This document shows positions 9,501 through 20,564 of a DNA stretch of 64,000 nucleotides, piece by piece (the stretch's first letter is position 1; every line of letters begins with the position of its first letter). The notes below the pieces were generated by a model that ran no database searches, had not been told where the DNA came from, and saw only the letters and a program-made list of their open reading frames with translations. Position numbers and translations under genes: made by a program. Source of the DNA: Acholoe squamosa (lineage: Eukaryota > Annelida > Polychaeta > Phyllodocida > Polynoidae); assembly GCA_949317995.1 (NCBI GenBank), contig OX439042.1, positions 16,099,174-16,163,173 of the forward strand, given 5' to 3'.

Positions 9501-11246
9501 CCTATTTTGACTAAGTCTCAGTCCTTTTGTGCCTTATCTTTAGCGTATACAGTGTGGATACGCCGATTACGTTGACTTAATCTATTAGCCAATTCAGCAC
9601 CAATGAACCAATGCGGTAAAGGATCATTGCTCAAGGTCCCTATTGATTGCGCATCTCTGATGTAGCCTAGTTTAAGGGCTAACCACTGTCCCAGACTTAT
9701 CATTCACCTATGGAGAGGTTGCTCCGTTATCTGTGTACGTTTTACACGGCAAACATCTGTACAACACTCAGTTAATTTCTTGTTACCACTCACCAAGCTT
9801 ATATCTAAAATACTTTAAAGGCCTAGAATGCATTAATACATCATGCCTATTGGTATGCCAATTGGGCGTCATGATGCATTAATTTATCCCTTATGAATAA
9901 CCAGGGCTGCATCCATGTGCCATGTCCACCCTACCGAGTTAATACACCCCCGGAGGATCAGCATGAAGCTCCAACGTCTGCTTGTCAGCATTCCATGGCG
10001 CGTCATAACCACCAATGGCCATGATGCACTCCTGCTTCAGTGGCCCTTAAAGCTCATTGTTCCAGTACCCACACATGGTTTGCAGGCTTTTCCATGCACC
10101 ACCAAAACTTCACATCCCTCTATCAGAAGCCATCTACTACCTCCTTTTCTTCCTTCCTCCTCCCCTGCTTCCTCCTCCCCCTTACCAACTCCTTATTAGC
10201 CTATGCTGCGCCCCTCGGCACATTCCGGGGGATTACAGCACCCCCATCCCACTAACAACAAGGAGCTAACATGGCCCAGTCCATTGTTTTATACTTTCTC
10301 ATAACAAGCCATTTCGTTTCGGTAATTGATATTAATTTCTTTTCTCGGGGAGTCACCGCCAGAGGAAGAAATTTATCAAGGTGATTCCCAGTGTTTGGCT
10401 TTTGCAATATTTTAATAGCAAATAAATTGGACAAGGCTCAGAGGCAATTCTTTAGTCCTTTAAACTACAATCATGAAATTCCCCTTAGTCAAATGACTTT
10501 AGGCTGCATTTTCAGCCTGTTGTTATGGGCGACAATTGGGTTCCATCTCAGAAAGTTTGGATTGCTCTGAATGGATCTTTTCCACTAGTTTCCAGAATTT
10601 CTTAAAATATAACAGCAAGAGTTTCTAATAACCTGTAATGCCCTTTTGATGGTTGGCTCCCTTACCTCCCATTGACACTAACACAGTGAAATTCACTGTC
10701 ATTTATCAAAGTATCCAAACTCAGTGACTAATATTTCTTGGCCAGCATAACCTACTTTCAGGTGCTCCATATCTTTGCTCCTCTTCTTTTTGTTCTGAAA
10801 GTGTGGAGATAAACATTGAGCCAGACATGGAGCTCGTGAGGAGAGATAATGGCTGAACAAACAATGGATGAAGAGGCAGAGTTCACTCATAACTCACCCA
10901 GAATGTGATATGGAGACACGGCCTGGCTTCTGTCAAGGCGTGACAGAGTATTTCTGTATTATCCCTAGTCTGTGAGAACCTTTAATTTCCAGGTTTCATA
11001 ACTTTGCTACTGAACACCACAACGTTGATATTGCAGTTTTAATTAAAGTTCCTGTTTTCACTATCAAAGTTCAATGCCAGACGACTTAGGACTACAAAGT
11101 TTTTAACATTTGATATTTGGGGTAAGAATCAACTTAGATTTTCTGATCTTCTAATAGAGTTACTGAATCAGGACTGTATTATAAAAATTGGATCTTGGTT
11201 TTGGTAACTCTGTTATCATTTAAGTCGAACAGGTCGATATAACATT
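9501..11246. other. Unique stretch with possible conserved noncoding DNA
   Basis: No gene recognised. AATGCATTAATACATCATG near 9827 belongs to the ATGCATTA repeat family seen elsewhere. The 10270-10600 segment is AT-rich, repeat-free and has homeodomain-like words (GGTAATTGATATTAATTTC). The second exact copy of a 25-bp motif lies at 10940-10964. Confidence 0.4.
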
Positions 11247-11653
11247 AAGGGCCTAAACCTATCAGGCGATTGTAAAACTGGCCGATTATTGCGGTACATG
11301 TCAAAATTGGCTGCATAATCGGCCATTGTACGGGTTTAGAAGGGCAACCAATATGCCAGATGACACAAATCGGGTGGGAATCGATCCTACTACAAAGTAA
11401 TATAATGGTACAACCTTGAAGATAATGATACAATCCAATGCATTACCTGTCAGCATTTTCTAACATGTTTGATATGTTAAAACTCGGAAAGAAAAGCAGT
11501 GTATTGCACAATCAGCCACAGAATCGGTGGCTTAACCTTAGATTATACCACCATATTAGCTAAAATTGAGCAACGTTGATGTGCATTATGCAATATTTGG
11601 TCGATAAAGGTACTGATTATTGCAAAATCGGGTAATGGGTTTTGGGCCTTAGA
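11247..11653. mobile_element. MITE-like element with TAAGGSCC termini
   Basis: TAAGGGCCTAAACC near 11247 is inverted as GGGTTTTGGGCCTTA near 11638-11652. Subterminal GGCGATTG/CGATTATTGC words also mirror each other. About 405 bp, no coding capacity, flanked by TA-rich DNA. Superfamily unknown. Confidence 0.5.
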
Positions 11654-14245
11654 GACTCTGATATCAGAGAGAAAATACAACGCTTGTCATATATCTAATT
11701 GCCTTTACATAGATGTCTTGTCATTAAAGGCCGGAAGATATTCCTTGTGACAGATTGTATGGCGTTTTCCCTGCAGTTTGTGTTGACAGTGTTTAAAGGA
11801 TGTTCAGGACTATTTCTAGTACTTATATATAAGTATCAAACTCAAAGTTATCATAAGACGTTGAATATTGGTTTTAGACTTCAGTAGAAATCTCATTCAG
11901 TCAGGCCCTGTCGATTAACTTGAGGTTCGTATATCATGAATTCGAAAAGAATTTATTTCAACACAGGCCTTTAAATCTGACTTTCACTCTGAAAAGTTGA
12001 ATTTGCTTCCTGTCTTTATATCTTTACATTGATGCACGGTTCACATCCCTGTTGGTTATTGACAGTACAGATTCGGTATATACGAGTCATAGCTTCGTCT
12101 AGGAAATACACTTAGTTGTGACTCTGTTCAAACTCCCTTACATTACAGCACCAACCTTGTCCTGCACTGATGAGGCTCCCGTGGAAATAATTAGTGCTTA
12201 AAGTCGTTTGTGCATACAAAACATGCGGCAAAAAGTTAGCTAGTCCTTCAAGCGTTTCAAAGTGTATAATGCATTATGTTCTTGATTATATCGATGGCGA
12301 GTTTCTCGCCAGTGCTGAATTCATGCGCCATGTCGATCCTATAAGGTTGATGATTATCATCAAATAGCGTCATTATGATTCACCAATGCAATGCTGGAGA
12401 AAAGGGTCACCAGACTTCCCCACACCATCCCGACCAAGGAACATAACCCTGGAGGTGCCACGGGGCCCTTAAAGGGTCGTTAAAGAGCTGCAGTACAGGG
12501 GGCACAAGCAGAGCAAACAAAGAATCAGGAGCCAGAACCCCATCCATAACTCACTGGAGGACCTGAGGAGGAGATGGGGGGGAGATGGGGTGTGGAGGGA
12601 CGGGTGCAGAGACGTGAAGGGGTGAATCTGTTTGAGGAAGCCATGTGAGTTATGACGGTCACCAGGGGTGGGTGCTGAGAGGAGATAGGCGAGCAAGGAG
12701 CTGGAGGAAGCTAGAGGTAAAGGAAAGGTAGAGAACAAAGCAAAGTGGGGGGGGGGGGATTTAAGGAAGAGGACGGGGCAGGAAGAAAAAGAGAGGAGCT
12801 GGAGAGACTTGGACGACTTGAAGGTGCATTGGTGTATGGTGCAATCGGAGGGCAAACTTCCAAGTCATGGTGAAGGGATAAGAAGGATGCCACAACGAGA
12901 CACATGTCGACGAGTTACCGAAAGAAGCTACGGGGATAGTAGTTGGAAGACATGGAAGGAATGGAGGGGAGAGGGAAGATGGAGAGGGGAGGGAAGACAT
13001 TTGAGGAGGCTTTATAGGACTGGCTGGGGAGGGGGTAGTTATAAAAACGTTAAAGTTACATGGATCATCTACCCTGATCATCTACCCTGACCACTTGTTT
13101 GGGAAGAGAGTATATTATGTAGTTTGGGATAATTGAATAAGATGAGTTAAGTAGTAGGTGGTACAGCAGAGCACAAATGGCCATATATAAGCTATAATAT
13201 GTCATATAAGACAAGATGTAGAAAATTGCTTGTGACTGTGGGAGACTAGGTGACAAATCCACCAAGATGAAATTAACCTGCATGCATCCGAAATATACAT
13301 TGAGTTCTATAAGACTTTCACACACGCCCATGCCTCTTAGTGGATTTGGACCTTTAGATATTTGTGATATTAGTAAGGTAGAAAGCAGCACATGCCGTGT
13401 CTACACGCCAAGACTGATAGCCTACACCGAGTGTTCCAGTTCTGTGGGGAGAGGGAGGGAGGGGAGCATGACGGCGGATCAGGCTCAGGGACAACTAAGA
13501 GCCCCCAATCCTGCCACCGTCTGCCCCGTGCACCGATCAGCCAGCCACAAATCGCCTCCTGAAGACTGCCGGCTTGGGCGATAATCCGCAGGCACACATT
13601 AGGCCAAATGACGGCAGCTATAAGTCACTGACACCGCCGACAGGGGAGGAGGGGGCTTGGGAGGAGGCTCGGCGGGACCCCGGCGCAGGGCGCCCAGTGA
13701 CACCCCAGCAGCCCCCGACCTGGGGCCCCAATACTCCACCCTAACACCCCCAAACCCCTGTCTGTCCCCCTTAACGCCCTGCTGCCATCTGCCCAGCCCC
13801 AGTCCCAGGGGGGACCCGCCCCATGCAGAAACCGCTATTGTCTCTGCTGCTATAGACTCTTTTTTTTTTCTTTTTTTTCCTTTTAGGGTGATAAACGTTT
13901 ATCTCGCAATACAGTCTCATGGGAATAGGGTCGTTTACAGGATGGTGGGGTTAACAACATTAAATTATACTCTGCAGATAAGTCGAGATGCTGATCTAAC
14001 TTCAGTTGATGAACTTTGCTTCAACAATTAGGAAGCGATAGTGTGGTATGTATATCCATTTATAGTACGCACCCAGGCGTTGGGAGATGTTCCTGCTATT
14101 TTTCATAGGCATACACAATAGTCTCGTGGGACTTATTTCAATAGTCTTTTCATTCGCATTCTGTGCTAATATTTGTAAAATCTACGATTGTGCATAGGCC
14201 AAGGCTTATACAAAGGTAATACAGTACTTACAGACTCATAGAAGT
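11654..14245. other. Unique and low-complexity spacer
   Basis: No supportable gene. ATGCATTATG/GATGATTATC words at 12255-12490 and CCCTTAAAGGG near 12468 mark a degraded member of the ATGCATTA MITE family. A purine-rich stretch at 12540-13040 opens long spurious ORFs on both strands. The segment 13480-13800 is GC-rich. A poly-T tract follows at 13859-13883. Confidence 0.45.
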
Positions 14246-15508
14246 CACCTTGTAATTGGGGGACATCCTGTTATACTAAATACAAACCTACAGTAGGCAC
14301 CTGGTACCGGGGGGACATTCTGCTATACTACTTACACACCTACAGTAGGCACCTGGTATTGGGGGACATTCTTCTATACTACTTACACACCTACAATAGG
14401 CACCTGGTATTGGGGGATATTCCGCTATACTACTTACACACCTACAGTAGGCACCTGGTATTGGGGGACATTATTCTATACTACTTACACACCTACAGTA
14501 GGCACCTGGTATTGGGGACATTCTGCTATACTACTTACACACCTACAGTAGGTACCTGGTATTGGGGACATTCTGCTATACTACTTACACACCTACAGTA
14601 GGCACCTGGTATTGGGGGGCCATTATTCTATACTACTTACACACCTACAGTAGGCACCTGGTATTGGGGGACATTCTTCTATACTACTTACACACCTACA
14701 GTAGGCACCTGGTATTGGGGACATTCCGCTATACTACTTACACACCTACAGTAGGCACCTGGTATTGGGGACATTCCACTATACTACTTACACACCTACA
14801 GTATGCACCTGGTATTGGGGGACATTCCGCTATACTACTTACACACCTACAGTATGCACCTGGTATTGGGGGACATTCTTCTATACTACTTACACACCTA
14901 CAGTAGGCACCTGGTACTGGGGGACATTCTGCTATACTACTTACACACCTACCTACAGTATGCACCTGGTACTTGGGGATATTCTTCTATACTACTTACA
15001 CACCTACAGTATGCACCTGGTACTGGGGACATTCTTCTATACTACTTACACACCTACAGTATGCACCTGGTACTGGGGGACATTCTTCTATACTACTTAC
15101 ACACCTACAGTAGGCACCTGGTACTGGGGGACATTCTGCTATACTACTTACACATCTACAGTATGCACCTGGTATTGGGAGACATTCTTCTATACTACTT
15201 ACACACCTACAGTATGCACCTGGTACTGGGGGACATTCTTCTATACTACTTACACACCTACAGTAGGCACCTGGTATTGGGGGCCATTATTCTATACTAC
15301 TTACACACCTACAGTAGGCACCTGGTATTGGGGGACATTCTGCTATACTACTTACACACCTACAGTAGGCACCTGGTATTGGGGACATTCTGCTATACTA
15401 CTTACACACCTACAGTAGGCACCTGGTATTGGGGACATTCTGCTATACTACTTACACACCTACAGTAGGCACCCGGTATTGGGGACATTCTTCTATACTA
15501 CTTACACA
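14246..15508. repeat. 51-bp minisatellite, about 25 copies
   Basis: Unit of 50-51 bp: GTAGGCACCTGGTATTGGGG, then GACATTCTGCTATACTACTT, then ACACACCTACA. Copies vary at a few sites (GCTATAC/TCTATAC, GTAGGC/GTATGC, TATT/TACT). Mixed 50- and 51-bp lengths move the frame, so ORFs of up to 221 codons across it are artefacts. The RC of each unit contains GTGTAAGTAGT, resembling a splice donor. Confidence 0.97.
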
Positions 15509-15547
15509 GCGTGTCAAGGTAAGTAGTACTTACCTTGACACACTGCA
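15507..15547. other. Near-perfect hairpin at the end of the 51-bp array
   Basis: GTGTCAAGGTAAGTA and TACTTACCTTGACAC are exact inverses separated by one base. The match continues outward with one mismatch (CAGC/ACTG). It starts where the minisatellite stops. No T-run follows, and RNA polymerase II genes do not use such terminators, so I do not call it a terminator. Confidence 0.7.
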
Positions 15548-16980
15548 ACTACATATTCAGAACCCTCTCCTATATCATAATTACAAAACTCAGTGTTTTC
15601 AGTACTCTTGTCTGGTATGTCATTTTGTCATTGTAATTCTTATTCAACATTAGACATTTATGAGAGAAGAAAACAATCATTTTGCAGCATTCAAGTAAGG
15701 AAAACAAGATATATGGAGGTTTACGGTACTACTTCGAAAGGAAAAAGTTGTTAATCCATCTCTTTAACATCAAAGTACCTTCTGCCATAATACCTATTTA
15801 CAGACGAGAAAATGATATCCATATCTGTCTTGTAAAGGTATTACATTGTACCTTTTGTATGCCTCCTTCAATTTTCACTATTTGGAGAGGGAGTCCTGGG
15901 AAAGAGTTATTTTTCCTTCCCTCTTCATGTTGATCCCAATTTCCATTCATGTCTTGCAAATATTAAAGCGCTGATTATTAGTTTTGATAATTCTCCCATC
16001 TTGAGTTACCGCTAATGAATGTATGAGATATTTCTATAACCAGTACAAGAAGTGACTCGAAACGTGCAAATCTAACACAGAACAAAAGTACTAATGGGAA
16101 AACAAAAACAATCAAAACTGGTTTTCTCTAAATTCTGTCAGTTAACCTAAACCCTGCGGATAATGACAACGTTGTCCGTGTAGTGAACAAAGGAGAGGCT
16201 AATAAGAAAAGAAAACTTCTTGTCTGAAGTAAATATTAGAACAACACATTGCCCATTAATTGATATTTGTATTGTTAGTCCTCAACTCTTTGCTCTTCTT
16301 CTACCTATCTCTTCCCCTACCCGCGCTCCTTGGTCCCAGGTGGCTGCGTTCGTCAAAGACGCTCAAGCCAGAGGACATTTATCAGTTATTTCTATTTGCG
16401 CGGGAAAGTTTGTCAGTGAAAACATAAAACCATTGTGGAAGCTGAGGGCAGGGCAAGGATAAAAAATGGGGGTGGGCCATACTAAAAGTCACACCTGAGG
16501 CACATTAGGATGAAAAACATCTGTATTGTCATTGTTATGTGCATCAAAACAAATGCTCATGCATGTACTCCAGTGAATTTATTGATCGGGCATATATACC
16601 CATCAGTATAAATTATGTCTGTCTTAACATTACCACGCGTTTGTCATTTTCTTCTTCAGAACTTTGTCACCATTATTCTAAAACAACAGGACTAAATATC
16701 TATATATGTGTTGGTATTGAATGAAAACAAATCAAGTTCAAATCTGTGGGAACTGGTATTAGTATTCATTTCCATATGTCCGGCTAGGATTACAGTTGAC
16801 AGCTCCATCTTATTTCTAGACAGTTCAAGTTCAGTATCACTAAAATACTATGTAAAATTAGAATGACGTTTATTGTGTGCACATATCCATAGCACATGCC
16901 CAGAACAAAGCCACTTATAGCATACAATTAACGACCAGTTTCTTTGATGTTTTAGAGGCCGACTTAGTCCATGTTTTAAT
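15548..16980. other. Unique AT-rich spacer
   Basis: No recognisable gene, tandem repeat or transposon end. Short ORFs (83 codons at 15682, 80 codons at 16220) show no domain. Confidence 0.5.
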
Positions 16981-17489
16981 CAAAAGAAGAGACGCAGTGC
17001 GTGGAATGGGAATTCATTAGAGTTGACCCCACGTTTTCACTCAATATCGGGAGCGGCACCGAACAGCACCCGCGTCACGTAGAAGTTGGGTATTTTTTCA
17101 CAGTCTCCTCCTTTTTTGGTAATGGTTTCCCTTCTCATATTTTCCCTTTTGGTCTTGGCAGCTTTTTTGGTTGGGGTAATTTCCAAGGTCACTGGTGAAA
17201 AAAAAATGTGGGATCTACCGCTCGTTCAGACACGATAACGAGGGTTTAGTTTGTCTTTTCGATTCAAAGAGAAACTTTTGGTCCCACTACAGGGAAGAGA
17301 GACCTCGCAGCCCCCTCCCCCAAAACCTACCCCAATCAAAGATGGGCAGAACAAGGGTTGTCCCCTTATCTCTGTCCAACCAAGCAGGGTGTAGTGATGT
17401 CCCCAGATAAGGCCAATCAGTGTAGTGCCAAGGGGGTCAGCGTCGCTACCTTTGAATTAGGTCACCCGATGAAGACTGCCAAACCGTGA

Positions 17490-17645
17490 TAAAGTCAAAG
17501 GTCACACCTCATTTGCATACGTATGCAAATTAGGCCGCGCCTGTCGCTGAAAATCCCGCGAAAAGGGATTAGCGGGAAATTAAGGGAAGTGGCGGAAGTG
17601 AACCTGGCCAGGGCACGCTCCACTGGCCGAGGTCACGTGACCAGA
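17490..17645. promoter_or_regulatory. Dense cluster of palindromic transcription-factor sites
   Basis: Within about 150 bp are several canonical sites. TCAAAGGTCA near 17495 is of the HNF4/COUP-TF type. ATTTGCATACGTATGCAAAT at 17511-17530 is a perfect 20-bp palindrome of two POU octamer-like halves. AAATCCCGCGAAAA at 17551-17564 and AGCGGGAAAT at 17571-17580 are E2F-like, with GGGATTAG between them. GGCGGAAGTG near 17592 is ETS-like. GGTCACGTGACC at 17631-17642 is a perfect USF/MITF-class E-box palindrome. The combination suggests an enhancer or promoter. No transcription start can be placed. Confidence 0.5.
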
Positions 17646-17699
17646 TGGTCCTGTAAACATAATGGTGTAAGGGATTTTAACTTCAAGATTCAACTTCAA

Positions 17700-18599
17700 T
17701 ATCTGCTTTTACTAGGTTTTTAAAAAGCTCAAGATTTAAATAGAGTACTCGGATTCTACTTTGCTTTCAATTTAACAAGTACATGTACATGACTCTGTAA
17801 TTAGTCACCAACTATAGGCACAGTGGCGAATTTAGAGGTGGGAGCACGCAAGCGCGCCACCTTTTACCTGTATTTAAGAGATAAATTTGCCTCATTTAAT
17901 GTAGCCAAAATAATAGAGGTTAAGTATTATATAGGAGTGGGCCCTGTCCTTTTCAGAATTCTGGATCCAACACTGATAAGGGTCTATCATATAGGTTAGG
18001 ATATATCTCCAAGCTTTCTACTGAGGCTAACCTTTAATTCTTCAGAATCACATTTGAGAGAAGGCAGGGGAGAATGGCAGAAAATGCCGTGACATGATGG
18101 AGCCTCAGGGTTTTCACCGTACCATATGGAGGTAATATGAAGACTCTTGTAAATCAGGCCATTGCAGTTTTGAAGTCAAATGAGGTCAGGGGTTGACTGT
18201 TCAGGGAAGGGTGGGGGGGGTGAAAGGAGAGGAGAGGGTGGGACTAGAGGGCGGGGGGGGGGTCATAGATTGTCCACTACGAAATAAAAGCTTGCCTATT
18301 GTTTGTCCTTGGTGGAGGCATGCTTCCTCATTACCATCCCCTCCCTCCCTCAGCTGTCCACGATCCAACACGGGATGGAGGGGAAGGTTTGGGACGTCTA
18401 CCAATATTTTTTAAAGCCCCCTGAAGGGGTGAGCACAGAACGTTGAATTAATGTTCACAACTGATTGGTCAAAATTGAGCAACCTATTCTAAAAATTGAT
18501 TTAACGTCCTAGGCCAGTGTTAGTTTCCAGTACATCCACTGCTATTACACTTACAGTCCGGTCTCTTCAAATAGTAAAATCTATACATGTGTAGACCTA
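17700..18599. other. Unique spacer with simple-sequence patches
   Basis: No gene recognised. A G-rich patch at 18205-18265 opens spurious ORFs. CAGAATTCTGGATCCAACACTG at about 17955 is a degenerate copy of the hAT-like GGATCCGCC end found near 48.7 kb. GCACAGAACGTTGAATTAATG near 18432 resembles the MITE at 36.35 kb. Confidence 0.4.
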
Positions 18600-18639
18600 A
18601 CATGATAGAGGGCTGACATCTCTAGGTAGATGTTTAAGA

Positions 18640-18882
18640 GATTAGGGAGTTTAAGATATGGACGTGTACTGGTACTGCAATGTGTAACGTCATAGGTCAC
18701 GTGGGGGGTATTCCCATCTACAAGTATATAACTTCTAGGCTTAAAGTTTTGGACTTGTAAACCCCTCTCTACAAGTACTTCTAGGTATATTGCAATTATA
18801 TTCTACTTATATCTAACCTAAAAGAAAATCACTGAAGACACATGGTTGGCAGGTGTATATGCAGCATTGGGAGTTATTGATT
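18640..18882 (+). repeat. Left copy of a large inverted repeat (segment B)
   Basis: From GTTTAAGATATGGACGTGTAC to GCAGCATTGGGAGTTATT the sequence matches the reverse complement of about 35395-35640 nearly base for base, including GTAACGTCATAGGTCAC and the run from CCCCTCTCTACAAGTACTTCTAGG through ATATCTAACC. The two copies bracket the Harbinger/Gypsy nest in opposite orientation. Noncoding. Confidence 0.85.
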
Positions 18883-18884
18883 GG

Positions 18885-19190
18885 TGGTACACTAACTATA
18901 TCACACTATAATCAATCCATCAGTGAACCACAACATACACTGAGTGCTGACCCTTTACTTCAGCATAAACAGGGACCATATATAGAATGATTTCTTAAGA
19001 GAGTTTAAGATTTAGGAACGTCTACTTGTAGGTGTACAGCAGGGGCTAGAACTACAGGTTGCAGTACACGTACAGGTAAAGTGGTTAAGAAATCATTCTA
19101 TATATGGTCGCTGTATATGCTGAAGCACTCAGTGTATGTTGTGGTTCATTGATGGATTGATTATAGTGTGATATATTTAGTGTACCACCA
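18885..19190. mobile_element. Fold-back element with about 100-bp arms
   Basis: GGTACACTAACTATATCACA through AGAATGATTTCTTAA (18885-18995) is inverted at 19083-19190 (TTAAGAAATCATTCTATATATGG through GTGTACC). The 90-bp centre (about 19000-19080) carries segment A (TTTAGGAACGTCTAC through ACGTACAGG), which also occurs next to segment B at 35640-35710. Noncoding; superfamily unknown. Confidence 0.75.
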
Positions 19191-19195
19191 ATTAA

Positions 19196-19330
19196 TATTG
19201 AACAAGTAATCAATGGATAATTCATGACGAGTGTGTGTTAGTGAAGGATAATTACAAGAGGGCGTAGCCCGAGTGTAATTAGCCTTTGCTAACACACACA
19301 AGTCATGAATTATCCATTGACTACTTATTT
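19196..19330. mobile_element. Palindromic hairpin MITE
   Basis: AAGTAATCAATGGATAATTC onward at 19204 pairs with its inverse ending near 19325 (GAATTATCCATTGACTACTT). GTGTGTGTTAG pairs with CTAACACACAC, and the loop holds a second stem, TAATTACA/TGTAATTA around GGGCGTAGCCCG. Short palindromes with GGGCGTAGCCCG are, to my knowledge, widespread in marine animal genomes; I cannot name the family. Confidence 0.65.
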
Positions 19331-19399
19331 TATTCCACGAAACCAATAGATAATCAATAGAATACCAATAAATTCAAGTCCAGCAGCCGACAGCTACAG

Positions 19400-19625
19400 C
19401 GCCCGTTTCGGCTTGGCTTGCATTGAATGCGTCTCGCGGTTATGGCAGCGGCACATGGCAAAAAATAGTGTTTGTACACCTCGGCACCCGGCTAGGCTTG
19501 GCTTTGCCTTTGTTTGAATGCGTCTTGCGGTTATGGCAGCGGCACACGGCAAAAAATAGTGTTTGTACACGACCGGTACACACACCTCGGCGCCCAGCTG
19601 GCAGCGGGCACACGGCGAAAAAAAA
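19400..19625. repeat. Duplicated GC-rich segment
   Basis: Two tandem copies about 98 bp apart share GAATGCGTCTYGCGGTTATG, GCAGCGGCACAYGGCAAAAA and ATAGTGTTTGTACACC/GACC. A third partial copy follows (GCAGCGGGCACACGGCGAAA). The flanking repeat may be the tail of the SINE-like unit next to it. Confidence 0.6.
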
Positions 19626-19626
19626 G

Positions 19627-19703
19627 ATGCGCCCGGACCGGGACTCGTCCCGCCTACCTCCAACGGCTGAGCACAATGCGCTAACCACTAGACCACCGGG
19701 CCG
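19627..19703 (-). repeat. tRNA-derived SINE head
   Basis: On the minus strand it reads GGCCCGGTGGTCTAGTGGTT, AGCGCATTGTGCTCAGCC, then GGGACGAGTCCCGG. The first part resembles the 5' half and A box of tRNA-Glu/Asp-like genes. The B-box position has GGGACGAGTCCC instead of GGTTCGANTCC. The acceptor stem does not pair, so this is a tRNA-derived repeat and not a functional tRNA gene. A truncated copy of its 3' part lies at about 19758-19792. Confidence 0.55.
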
Positions 19704-19825
19704 CACTCCTCAGCTTGCAGCCGTCGCCGTTAACAGGACAGTAGGGAACAAAAATATACGCCCGGGCCGGGACTGGTCCTGCCTACCTCTACAATCTAAC
19801 CAAGCAAACACTGATCGTTTCTCGC

Positions 19826-19905
19826 CAGTCCCTGTGGTGCAATGCATAGGGAGTTGAATTTGGGATGTGAGACTGCTGGTTCGACCCCTGCCCTGGCACT
19901 GAAAA
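19826..19905 (+). repeat. Second tRNA-like SINE head, plus strand
   Basis: CCCTGTGGTGCAATGCATAGGG is A-box-like, and GGTTCGACCCC (19878-19888) is a good B box about 45 bases downstream, as in tRNA genes. The flanks do not form an acceptor stem and the sequence runs into non-tRNA DNA, which fits a SINE promoter. It lies in opposite orientation to the head at 19627-19703. Confidence 0.5.
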
Positions 19906-20564
19906 ATTTCGTAGGTTTTAACATGTAACATATGGCATGTAAGGACATGTAAGGTGTGCCCATAAAGATGGTCTCAGCTTTGGGAATACTTGGTCCCGCG
20001 GACGGGAATGTTGGGCCAATCTCAAAAATCCTTTACATAAATCTGTCTCCAGCTTGTCCCAAGCCTTTTCCTCTCAACTCAGTTTGTCTCAACCTTTTCT
20101 TCCCTAGAGTTGGGAAATGTTCTCCAAGTTGAGACAAAGTGTGACGTCATCACTTTGTGGGTAGGGAAATCCCAAGTTACGTCATATGGGTCAGGGGGTT
20201 CCCCGGGTTTTTGTCTCAACTTTGTCTCAACTTCTTCGCGGTAAACTTGCACCACGCGATCGAAACAAACTCTTCTGAAGGTAAGATTTGTACATTCTAT
20301 GTTATGTATGCCTATGTATACGATCAAAATGTTACCAAGGAACATTCTTAGTCACTTTGCATGAGGAGAATTTCCACTGATTAAGTTTTATCCACGAATA
20401 ATGAAACTCATTTTGGGCGATAATAGGGGTATCGCGGGGGTAAGGAGTTGGGAAGTTTGTCTTAACTTACCTGTTTGTTTCAACTTTCCTTATTTCCTAT
20501 ATATTTCATGACGAATAAAACATTTCATTAAATTATTTTTGTTGTTCTTGTTTAATTACAGAGT

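Noticed and set aside
14765-15468. Plus-strand ORFs of 217 and 221 codons with Tyr/Thr/Leu repeats
   Set aside because: They are translations of the 51-bp minisatellite; all frames are open and shift wherever a 50-bp unit occurs.
19627-19905. Functional tRNA genes
   Set aside because: The A and B boxes are present, but acceptor and anticodon stems do not pair; these are tRNA-derived repeats.
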